Of a DNA stretch of 16,975 nucleotides, positions 7,561-13,999 are shown piece after piece. The notes under the pieces are model-generated. The model saw only the letters and a list, made by a program, of their open reading frames with translations, was not told the DNA's origin and searched no databases. This DNA is from CACZQA01 sp050943615 (GTDB lineage: Bacteria > Actinomycetota > Coriobacteriia > Coriobacteriales > QAMH01), in assembly GCA_050943615.1 (NCBI GenBank), contig JBMNPN010000051.1, forward strand, positions 1 to 16,975, in the 5' to 3' direction. Made by a program: the position numbers and the translations under genes. Each line of letters starts with the position of its first letter. Position 1 is the stretch's first letter.

Positions 7561-7938
7561 TCAGCCTCTGAAATCGCAGCGCTGGCACTTTCCAGATGCC
7601 TTCTCGTCGACCTCGTTGTAGTACAGGCCCGACCAGTTGCAGATGTTCTGGAGAATCGGGATTACGGTCAGTCCCTTCTCCGTGAGCTTGTACTCGACAC
7701 GCGGCGGAATCTCCTCGTACTGTTTGCGCGCGATGAGCCCCGAGTTCTCGAGGTCCTTGAGTGCCGAGGCAAGGGCAGCATCGGTCACATCGACCATTTC
7801 CGACCTGAGCTTGGAGTAGCGCATCGGACCATCGGTGAGAACGCACAAGATCCGCGACTTCCATTTCCCTCCGAAAACGCTCATCCCGTATTCGAGGGGG
7901 CAGCGGATATCTTGCTCGAGTTTTCTCTTGTATGCCAT
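7561..7938 (-). CDS. HxlR-family winged-helix transcriptional regulator
   Basis: This is a 125-residue DNA-binding protein, probably a dimer, that senses thiol-reactive or oxidising compounds. The HxlR signature is clear: CPLEYGMSVFGGKWKSRIL (residues 13-31) including the Cys found in redox-sensing members, MRYSKLRSEM, the recognition helix TDAALASALKDLENSGLI (about 52-69), and the wing RVEYKLTEKGLTVIPIL. The C-terminus has an extra CQRC motif (Cys118 and Cys121). The start has a strong AAAGGAGAG site. The gene diverges from osmC-like and flavin-protein genes and sits upstream of a MATE exporter, the usual setting for an HxlR repressor of its neighbours. The activity of the C-terminal CxxC (redox switch or metal site) is inference. 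Confidence 0.92.
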   Translation of the reverse strand: MAYKRKLEQDIRCPLEYGMSVFGGKWKSRILCVLTDGPMRYSKLRSEMVDVTDAALASALKDLENSGLIARKQYEEIPPRVEYKLTEKGLTVIPILQNICNWSGLYYNEVDEKASGKCQRCDFRG

Positions 7939-7973
7939 GAACTGCTCTCCTTTGATTGCACAACTCAGAAAAT

Positions 7974-7996
7974 CTATGTCACTAAATAAATCATAG
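7974..7996. promoter_or_regulatory. Candidate HxlR operator in the divergent intergenic region
   Basis: The dyad CTATG-N13-CATAG lies 36 nt upstream of the HxlR start in an AT-rich stretch (7960-8055) unlike the GC-rich surroundings. TATGAT on the minus strand (7990-7995) overlaps it and could be the HxlR -10. On the plus strand TATAAA (8041-8046) or TATAGA (8024-8029) could be the osmC-side -10, with no clear -35. The site assignment rests on position and symmetry only. Confidence 0.35.
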
Positions 7997-8141
7997 CAAT
8001 AGGGTCAAAGGCAGAAAACCAACTATAGAAATTTTTAGCATATAAACATTTTTTTAAGTACTTTCCTGCTCGAGGGCAACTTCATACCATCGATACAGGT
8101 GGATGGAAACATTCAGAGCAGACCATGCGAAAAGAGACAGC

Positions 8142-8157
8142 GTGCGCAGATGCGCAC
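8142..8157 (+). promoter_or_regulatory. Perfect dyad GTGCGCA-GA-TGCGCAC in the osmC leader
   Basis: Two 7-bp arms separated by 2 bp lie 14 nt before the AAAGGAG ribosome binding site of the OsmC-like gene. It may be an operator, or an RNA hairpin next to the ribosome binding site. The same half site, TGCGCAC, occurs as a pair upstream of the SpoVA-like gene (10124-10130 and its complement at 10167-10173). Confidence 0.35.
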
Positions 8158-8183
8158 ATCTCAATTGGCGAAAGGAGCAAACT

Positions 8184-8621
8184 ATGAAAATGACGGCAAA
8201 GACGACGGTCGAGAACATCCAGGGTCTCGAGACCAACGCTACCTGCCGTGGCTTCGAGTTCACACTCGACGAGCCCGAAGAGTCAGGTGGATCGAACAAA
8301 GGGATGAACCCGATCGAGGCGCTCCTGAGCGCCCTCGGCTGCTGCCAGACCATTGCTCTCAAGACATTCGCGATGCAACAGGGCGTGCAGATTGACAGCG
8401 TGCGCATGGAGGTCGAGGGCGACATCGACACCGACGGCTTCATGGGCGTCAATCCCGATGTGCGATGCGGCCTTCAGGATATCCGTATGAAGGTCTATAT
8501 CAAGGCCCCCGACAAGGAAGCTACAAAGAAGCTCGCAGACTTGGCAGCAGAGCGCTGCCCCGTCGAGGATTGCCTCGTCAATCCGGTTCCGGTCACCCGC
8601 ACCGAGCTCGTCGTCGAGTAG
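8184..8621 (+). CDS. OsmC/Ohr-family thiol peroxidase-like protein
   Basis: This 145-residue cytosolic protein is probably a homodimer that reduces organic hydroperoxides or handles thiol-reactive compounds. The family hallmarks are NPIEALLSALGCCQTIAL (42-59), with Cys53/Cys54 at the start of the central helix, and a second conserved Cys125 in ERCPVEDC (123-130). These are the two active-site cysteines of OsmC folds. The start ATG 8184 follows AAAGGAG (8171-8177) closely. A longer in-frame reading from 8103 lacks a ribosome binding site. It is first in a two-gene unit with the flavin protein (43-nt gap) and divergent from the HxlR regulator, so thiol- or oxidant-induced expression is likely. 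It could instead be a YhfA-type OsmC member without peroxidase activity. Confidence 0.9.
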   Translation: MKMTAKTTVENIQGLETNATCRGFEFTLDEPEESGGSNKGMNPIEALLSALGCCQTIALKTFAMQQGVQIDSVRMEVEGDIDTDGFMGVNPDVRCGLQDIRMKVYIKAPDKEATKKLADLAAERCPVEDCLVNPVPVTRTELVVE

Positions 8622-8664
8622 AATATCTATAGAAGGCCAGCAGGCAATTGAGAGGAGCCCGACC

Positions 8665-9075
8665 ATGGCAAAGATGCCCCAAGCGTGCATGGACCTCGTC
8701 AACAACGCCTATGCCGCAGCATTTGCTACCTGTAACAAGGACGGAATCCCGAATGTGGTTCCGGTGAGCATGAAGCAGGCATGGGACGACGAGACCATCA
8801 TGATCTCCGACCAGTACATGAAAAAGACGCTCGCCAACCTCAAGGAAAACCCGCACGTCGCCGTGACGGTCTGGGACAAGGAAGGCGGCTACCAGGTCAA
8901 GGGCACCGCCACCTACGAGAACGAAGGCGAACGCTACGAGGCGGTTGCCGCCCAAGTGCACCAGATCTTAAGCTCCATGGGCTATGACTACTACAGCAAG
9001 GGAGTCTGCTTCATCCACGTGGACGCCGTGTACTCCGTGACCCCGGCAGACCATCCCGGCGACCAGATCGCCTAG
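8665..9075 (+). CDS. Pyridoxamine 5'-phosphate oxidase-like flavin-binding split-barrel protein
   Basis: This 136-residue protein has the FMN-binding split-barrel fold and may reduce quinones, nitro compounds or another xenobiotic. The start is clear: GAGAGGAG (8650-8657) and ATG 8665. The N-terminal half shows the family pattern A.FATCNKDGIPNVVPVSM (about 18-36), a strand with TIMISDQYMKKTLANLKENPHVAVTVWD (about 44-71) containing the K.T...L..NP element that contacts FMN phosphate, and YQVKGTATYENEGERYE (about 75-91). It is smaller than true PdxH (about 215 residues) and lacks its C-terminal region, so vitamin B6 synthesis is unlikely. It sits after the OsmC-like gene in a probable two-gene operon. 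The substrate is unknown. Confidence 0.88.
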   Translation: MAKMPQACMDLVNNAYAAAFATCNKDGIPNVVPVSMKQAWDDETIMISDQYMKKTLANLKENPHVAVTVWDKEGGYQVKGTATYENEGERYEAVAAQVHQILSSMGYDYYSKGVCFIHVDAVYSVTPADHPGDQIA

Positions 9076-9097
9076 ACCGCCCCTTTTTCAAAAATAC

Positions 9098-9143
9098 AGG
9101 TGGAAACCCTCAGCATTCTCGCTGGAGGTTTCCACCTATTTTC
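9098..9143. terminator. Bidirectional intrinsic terminator
   Basis: A 17-bp stem (9098-9114 with 9121-9137), with one C-A mismatch and one wobble, has a 6-nt loop, ATTCTC. ATTTTC follows on the plus strand. On the minus strand the complement of the CAAAAATAC stretch supplies TTTTTG. It ends the OsmC/flavin-protein unit and the convergent SpoVA-like gene. Confidence 0.85.
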
Positions 9144-9192
9144 ATTCGAGTGAGAATTCAGAACTTGAAGCGAAGCCGAGTGCCGGCGGTCC

Positions 9193-10068
9193 CTACCTTG
9201 CAGCGCGTAGCGATTTTTCGGCTTCGGCAAGAGAGTCCTTTGCCATCTGCAGGTGCACGTGGGCGATATCCATGCGACCGAACTTTGCCCTGTAGATGAG
9301 AAACGTCGCAAGGCCGGTGAAGAAGAGGCCGAAGACGGCGAGCATGAAGCCGCCGAGGTGCACGAACCCCTCTGAGATCTCGCCGAGAGCAAAGCAGACG
9401 CCGACGTTGTACATGTTGTAGCCGCCGACGGGGATCATGGCCGCAAATCCCTCGCCGAACGTGGAGGCCAGCCATCCGGAAAATCCACACGGGGCAAGCA
9501 GGGCGCCGAGCATCCAGCCCAAGAGCAGGACCCAAAGGGGGATGCACTTGGGTGTGACCTTTTTCCAGACAAGGTAGACGATCTGGAAGAAGCCCGTCAT
9601 GATACCTCCGCCCAAGAATGCCATCGGAAAGATGAGCTCGGAGCTGTTCGAGGGCGTGGTCGGAGTGACGATGCCGCCTATCGTGCACAGGTAGCCGAAG
9701 AGGATGCAGACGACGGCACCGAGCACGTTGAACCAGATGACGAGCCAGGCGCCCTGCCAGATCGACTTTCCAATGGACTCGTTTTTGGTGGTGTAGGGTC
9801 CTACCATCTTCATGCCGACTGCCATGGCAAAGCCGGAGAAGGGGAGAAGCGAACCGAAGGTCGCCCATTTCTCGAATTTCTGATAGATGCCAAGGCCGCC
9901 GAAGATGCAGCCCATGATACCGAGCAGGAGCAGGACCGACCCGCCGGTCCAGAACTGCAACGGCGTCCCCGTGAAGGCCGCCTTCGTGCAGGCGAGCATC
10001 GCTTGCGCGATCAATGCGATGAGCCCGCCCAGAAAGAAACTGTAGACCACGCTCTTTATGGGTTTCAT
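9193..10068 (-). CDS. SpoVA-like multi-pass membrane protein (apparent duplication)
   Basis: The protein is 291 residues from the ATG at 10068, which follows AAAGGAG at 5-6 nt; an upstream in-frame ATG at 10098 has no such site. There are about seven or eight hydrophobic segments and a short charged C-terminal helix (about 262-291). The first half has the shape of SpoVAC/SpoVAE family proteins: FFLGGLIALIAQAML (11-25), LLLLGIMGCIFGGLGIYQKF (46-65), then FGSLLPFSGFA (71-81), matching the family FAGAG..VP.TGF region. The second half repeats the order: FLGGGIM (151-157), LLLGWMLGALL (181-191), FGEGFAAMIPVGG (204-216). In sporulating Firmicutes SpoVA proteins move dipicolinate. No other sporulation gene is visible here, so the substrate is open. 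It is a single-gene unit ending at the shared terminator. Confidence 0.6.
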   Translation of the reverse strand: MKPIKSVVYSFFLGGLIALIAQAMLACTKAAFTGTPLQFWTGGSVLLLLGIMGCIFGGLGIYQKFEKWATFGSLLPFSGFAMAVGMKMVGPYTTKNESIGKSIWQGAWLVIWFNVLGAVVCILFGYLCTIGGIVTPTTPSNSSELIFPMAFLGGGIMTGFFQIVYLVWKKVTPKCIPLWVLLLGWMLGALLAPCGFSGWLASTFGEGFAAMIPVGGYNMYNVGVCFALGEISEGFVHLGGFMLAVFGLFFTGLATFLIYRAKFGRMDIAHVHLQMAKDSLAEAEKSLRAAR

Positions 10069-10509
10069 ATCACTCCTTTGACTTGTGTCCCCATACAAAG
10101 AAGCGCCCCTGCTCTTCTATCCATGCGCACAATCAGAGACGATACCGGACACATTCACTCCAGACCGTGCGCATATGCAGGGACTCGCCCGAAATCCGGT
10201 AAAGCCCATCGCTCTCCTTTAGCGAAAATGCGGGCCGTAACGGTTTCGAACGCTACCAGTGTAGAGGAGATGGAATACCGTCGACATGCTCGACGGGCAA
10301 TAACGGGACAAATGGTATGAAGAGTATGAGCAGAATTCGCCAAAATAGCCCTCTGCTAGTCATTTCTTGTACAGAGCCCCTGATGAAGTACCCGCTCTCT
10401 GCTGCAAGCAAACGGTCTCGTGTCGGCTTTCATATCGGGCATGCGTTTTCACGCTTGAAGTGTAAGATGTGCACCTGTATCTATTCGTTCGGACACAGGA
10501 GCACGCTGC
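10069..10509. other. 441-bp divergent intergenic region with two dyads, no gene recognised
   Basis: This region separates the SpoVA-like gene (minus) from the PAP2-GH2 operon (plus). It contains the perfect dyad CCGTCGA-N5-TCGACGG (10278-10296) and a spaced inverted repeat, ATGCGCAC (10123-10130) with GTGCGCAT (10167-10174). I looked for tRNA arms, riboswitch cores and small genes and found none. A 67-codon frame from ATG 10317 lacks a ribosome binding site, runs into the next gene and has no protein-like pattern. The size suggests regulation in both directions or remnant sequence. Confidence 0.5.
10455..10483 (+). promoter_or_regulatory. Candidate promoter of the PAP2-GH2 operon
   Basis: TTGAAG (10455-10460), exactly 17 nt, and TATCTA (10478-10483) would start a transcript near 10490, just before AGGAG at 10497-10501. 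The -35 matches consensus at four of six bases; the -10 is weaker. Confidence 0.4.
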
Positions 10510-13395
10510 TTGTCTTTTGACCTCGCGATATTAGTCTGGATCAGAAGCACTATCGCCAACCCTGTTCTCGACCAGGTCGTGCCCTTCATCACGTACCTGG
10601 GCACGTATGGGACCATCTGGGTAATAGCCGGCGTGGTCATGCTCTGCAACAAGAAGACGCGACGTTCGGGCTTGTTCATGCTCGTGACCATACTCATTGC
10701 CTGGATCTTCGGCGAGCACATCATCAAGCCACTGTGCATGAGGCCGCGACCGTACGTGGACAACCCCTGGCTGCTTCCGCTGATCGTTCCCGAACCGGGC
10801 GGCTACTCGTTCCCCTCGGGACATGCGCTCATCTCGATATGTGCAGCGACCATTCTGCTGTTCGCCCCTATAAAGAAGCCATGGAAGGTGCTGGCATGGG
10901 TGCTTGCCGTGGCAATCGCCCTTTCGCGCCTCTACCTGTGCGTCCACTACCCGACCGATGTGCTCTTCGGCGCTCTCATCGGGGCGGCCTTCGGCGTGGC
11001 TGGCGGAATGCTCTATCGACGTTGGCGGCTCGACCTCCTAGGACTTATCGGGGACTGGCCCCGTGTTTCAAAGCGGCAAAAGCTCACGAAGCTCTCGCTT
11101 CCCAAAGAGCTCTCCGCAAGAGACCGGGACCCGCTCTCGGAGCATCCGCATCCGACCTTTGCCCGAAGCAACGTTCTCGTTCTTAACGGAGCCTGGGATT
11201 TTTGCCTGGTGGATACCGCAGATGCCGCATCTTGCTGGAGCAGCACAAAGCCACCCGAAACGTACACGGACGAGATCTGCGTACCGTTCTCGCCCGAGGC
11301 GAGCGCATCGGGCATCGGACATGCGGTGCAGCCCGACGAGCTCATGTGGTACCGCAAGAAGCTCGACTCGAACGAGTTCATGGCAGGGGCACACTACCTT
11401 TTGCATTTCGAGGCAGTCGACTGCTGTTGCGCCGTCTATTGCAACGGCATCAAGGCAGGTATCCACAAGGGCGGCTACGAGCCGTTCTCACTCGAGATCA
11501 CCGATGCCCTCGTCGAGGGCGAAAACGAGATTGCCGTGTGCGTGTGGGACCCGAACGATGCGGAGACACAACCACGCGGCAGGCAGAGCCTTGAGAAGGG
11601 CGGCATCTGGCATACCGCTCAAAGCGGCATCTGGCAGCCCGTATGGCTCGAGGGCGTTCCGAGCAACTACATCAAATCCGTCGAACTCGAGCCAAGCCTC
11701 GATGACGAGCGCCTCTCGCTGACGATTGCGGTGGCAGAGACGGGCCAGCGTCTCGACATCAGGGTCTCCGACGATGATGGCGCGGTCGTGTCCTCTCAAT
11801 CGATAACGGTGACACCGGACCGCGTCTCCGACCTCAAGGTCGACCTCTTCGTCGCGCACCCGCACCCCTGGTCCCCCGATTCCCCAGCGCTCTATTCCGT
11901 GCAGCTCGTCTATGGCAGGGACCTGGTCACGACATACTGCGCGTTCAGGACCGTCGAGATTGCCGCTGACGATGCGGGGGCTCCGCGCCTGCTCCTCAAC
12001 CACAAGCCCCTTTTCCTGCGCGGTGTCTCTGCGCTTGGCTACTGGCCCGAGACCCTGATGACCGCACCGTCCGATGCGGCGATGCTCGCCGATATCGGCT
12101 GCGCGCGGGAACTCGGCTTCAACTTGATCCGCCTGTACGACAAGGTCGAAAGCGAGCGCTGGTACTACCTGTGCGACAGGTCCGGCATGCTCATCTGGCA
12201 GGACATCGTGAGCGGCGGTGGGAGCATGGATATGTGGACCTGTGCGCAGAAGCCGCAGCTCTCCCGTCCGCATCGCCGTTCCTATGACGATTCGGCACCG
12301 GCTCACTATGAGAGGCTCGGCGCCAAAGACGAGGGATACCGCATGGCATGGCGCCAGGAGCTCACCTCGACAATCGAGCGTCTGAAGTGCCATCCCTCTA
12401 TCATCACGTGGTCGCTCTTCGACGAGGGCAGAGGGCAGTTCGATTCTGCCAAGGCATGCGATCTGGCCTCGAGCTCGGATCCAACGCGCCCAATCGATGC
12501 GGCAAGCGGCTGGTTCGACCAGGGAAGCGGCTCCTATCTGAGCGTCCATGATTTTCACCGCCCACCCGAAGTCTACGCAGATAGGAAAGGGGAGGGGCGC
12601 GCCTTCGTGCTCTCCGCTTTCGGGGCAAAAAAGCTCGCGTATGCCGGGCACTTGTCCACGCCAACCGTTCGTGTGGCAACAGATCGCGAGAAAGCCGCCT
12701 GGAACGATGGGGTATGCGACCTCATCGACGCAGCCGAGCTTCTGGAAGAGAAGGGAGCAGCTGGCTTCATCTTCTATCAGCTCTACGATGTTGAAGAGGA
12801 AACCGACGGGCTCGTCACCTTCGATCGCAAGATCGACAAGCTTTCCGGTGCTGAAATTTCCTACCCTGAGGAATTCCTCGTCGAAGGACTCTCTTCTTGG
12901 TCCATGCACCCAGACGGTGAGGACGATGTGGCACAGGGTTCTGGTGATGAAGCGGTCGATGGCGCAGACGAATCATCTGACGTCAAAGATTCAGTGGAGA
13001 CGGACGCCACCGCAGAGACTGGGCTTTCCACATTTGATGGCAAAGATACTTACGACGATGAATCTGAAGACGCCAGTGCCGTGGCCCTATCCGATGATGA
13101 AGAAGACGAGGGCAATGAAATCGTGGGCGCTGGTGCCATGGACGCATCCAATGGGAGCAAAGACCACGGGAATGAGGATGCAGCGGGTACCTCATCTGAA
13201 GATATGGGGTCAGATGCGAAAGGCGCGATACCTGAAGATGCCGGGGAACAAGAAGAGAAGCCATCTGGTATTGAACCTGATGTTGGCGGTACTGAAACTC
13301 TAGAGGCCGATGGGACGGACACCGATGAGGTCAAGGACCCCGAAGCGATCCAAAATCCCGAGTCAGATTCAGAACCAGAAAACGAACAGGAGTAA
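10510..13395 (+). CDS. PAP2 phosphatase fused to a degenerate GH2 domain with an acidic tail
   Basis: The protein is 961 residues from TTG 10510 (AGGAG, 8-nt spacing); no other in-frame start precedes the first helix. Residues 1-172 are a PAP2 lipid phosphatase with all motifs: K73-x6-R80P81, P102SGH105, and S139R140-x5-H146-x3-D150. It has about five helices with the catalytic side outside, probably acting on undecaprenyl diphosphate or a similar lipid. Residues about 205-795 are a GH2 (beta-galactosidase/glucuronidase superfamily) protein: jelly-roll start LNGAWDF (225-231), SLEKGGIWHTAQSGIWQPVWLE (part of the sugar-binding domain), and a TIM barrel with WRQEL and HPSIITWSLFDEGRGQFD (to 644). 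The nucleophile Glu of the family GEFGG motif is Ala703 (SAFGA). Glu639 is kept but preceded by Asp638 instead of Asn. The RKH.KVE motif reads RLYDKVE (541-547). Catalysis is therefore unlikely. Residues about 800-961 are disordered and Asp/Glu/Ser-rich. RRWR (170-173) after the last helix places the GH2 part in the cytoplasm. It leads a four-gene operon. Confidence 0.85.
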   Translation: MSFDLAILVWIRSTIANPVLDQVVPFITYLGTYGTIWVIAGVVMLCNKKTRRSGLFMLVTILIAWIFGEHIIKPLCMRPRPYVDNPWLLPLIVPEPGGYSFPSGHALISICAATILLFAPIKKPWKVLAWVLAVAIALSRLYLCVHYPTDVLFGALIGAAFGVAGGMLYRRWRLDLLGLIGDWPRVSKRQKLTKLSLPKELSARDRDPLSEHPHPTFARSNVLVLNGAWDFCLVDTADAASCWSSTKPPETYTDEICVPFSPEASASGIGHAVQPDELMWYRKKLDSNEFMAGAHYLLHFEAVDCCCAVYCNGIKAGIHKGGYEPFSLEITDALVEGENEIAVCVWDPNDAETQPRGRQSLEKGGIWHTAQSGIWQPVWLEGVPSNYIKSVELEPSLDDERLSLTIAVAETGQRLDIRVSDDDGAVVSSQSITVTPDRVSDLKVDLFVAHPHPWSPDSPALYSVQLVYGRDLVTTYCAFRTVEIAADDAGAPRLLLNHKPLFLRGVSALGYWPETLMTAPSDAAMLADIGCARELGFNLIRLYDKVESERWYYLCDRSGMLIWQDIVSGGGSMDMWTCAQKPQLSRPHRRSYDDSAPAHYERLGAKDEGYRMAWRQELTSTIERLKCHPSIITWSLFDEGRGQFDSAKACDLASSSDPTRPIDAASGWFDQGSGSYLSVHDFHRPPEVYADRKGEGRAFVLSAFGAKKLAYAGHLSTPTVRVATDREKAAWNDGVCDLIDAAELLEEKGAAGFIFYQLYDVEEETDGLVTFDRKIDKLSGAEISYPEEFLVEGLSSWSMHPDGEDDVAQGSGDEAVDGADESSDVKDSVETDATAETGLSTFDGKDTYDDESEDASAVALSDDEEDEGNEIVGAGAMDASNGSKDHGNEDAAGTSSEDMGSDAKGAIPEDAGEQEEKPSGIEPDVGGTETLEADGTDTDEVKDPEAIQNPESDSEPENEQE

Positions 13396-13411
13396 GGGGA
13401 GCGCATCCAAC

Positions 13412-13984
13412 GTGAACATTACCGTCTATTGCGGCTCAATGAGCGGAAACGACCCGGCATATGCGCAGGCAGCAGCCGAGCTCGGAACATGGATCGGAGA
13501 AAACGGGCACTGCCTGGTCTATGGCGGGGGCGGCGTCGGTCTCATGGGCGTCTTGAGCGATGCGGTCCTGTCTTCGGGCGGACGTGTCCACGGCGTGATG
13601 CCGAGTTTTCTCGTCGAACGCGAGGCCTCGCGCTCGGGTATCGACGAGCTCGAGATTGTCGAGACGATGTCAGAGCGGAAGAACCGCATGATCGCACTTG
13701 GCGATGCGTTCGTCGCCTTGCCGGGCGGTCCGGGGACCGTCGAGGAGATTTCCGAGGTCATATCGCTTGCAAAGCTCGGGCGCGTCGTCGCCCCTGCGGT
13801 TCTCTTCAACGTGAACGGCTTCTACGATGACCTGGCGGCAGCCTATGATACGCAGGTGTCTTGCGGCTTTGCCACGCCCGAGCAGCGCGCGCGTCTGTTC
13901 GTCGTCGCCTCTGTCCCAGAGCTTTCAGAGCTCCTGTCAGAGAAGAGGCCCGTTGCGGCACTCGACCCCTTCGAGAAGCTCTAG
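13412..13984 (+). CDS. LOG-family nucleotide 5'-monophosphate phosphoribohydrolase
   Basis: This 190-residue cytosolic enzyme is predicted to cleave the N-glycosidic bond of a nucleoside monophosphate, giving base and ribose 5-phosphate (the TIGR00730/LOG cytokinin-activating family, long misannotated as lysine decarboxylase). Diagnostic features are VYCGSMSGNDPAY (residues 5-17), the nucleotide loop YGGGGVGLMG, and the catalytic region SERKNRMIALGDAFVALPGGPGTVEE (about 88-113) with the PGGxGTxxE motif. The GTG at 13412 follows AAGGGGAG (13395-13402). The longer open frame from 13310 overlaps the upstream tail and has no ribosome binding site. It begins 16 nt after the PAP2-GH2 gene and is clearly in the same operon. 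AMP is the usual bacterial substrate; the physiological role here is unknown. Confidence 0.92.
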   Translation: MNITVYCGSMSGNDPAYAQAAAELGTWIGENGHCLVYGGGGVGLMGVLSDAVLSSGGRVHGVMPSFLVEREASRSGIDELEIVETMSERKNRMIALGDAFVALPGGPGTVEEISEVISLAKLGRVVAPAVLFNVNGFYDDLAAAYDTQVSCGFATPEQRARLFVVASVPELSELLSEKRPVAALDPFEKL

Positions 13985-13999
13985 GAGCCTGCAACTAGC

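Noticed and set aside
10200..10320. GGTTTCGAACG near 10239 as a possible tRNA T-loop
   Set aside because: The flanking bases cannot form the T-stem, and no acceptor or anticodon arm is present at the right distances.
10317..10520. Possible 67-residue small protein before the PAP2-GH2 gene
   Set aside because: No ribosome binding site, runs past the start of the next gene, and its composition looks like translated noncoding DNA.
11488..12909. Long open frame (473 codons) antisense to the GH2 region
   Set aside because: It has no protein-like pattern or ribosome binding site. It mirrors the GC-rich codon bias of the real gene on the plus strand.
10510..13395. PAP2-GH2 fusion as a sequencing or assembly artefact joining two genes
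   Set aside because: The frame is continuous, the linker (about 173-205) contains no stop remnant or good internal start with a ribosome binding site, and codon use is even across the junction. An artefact cannot be fully excluded from one sequence.
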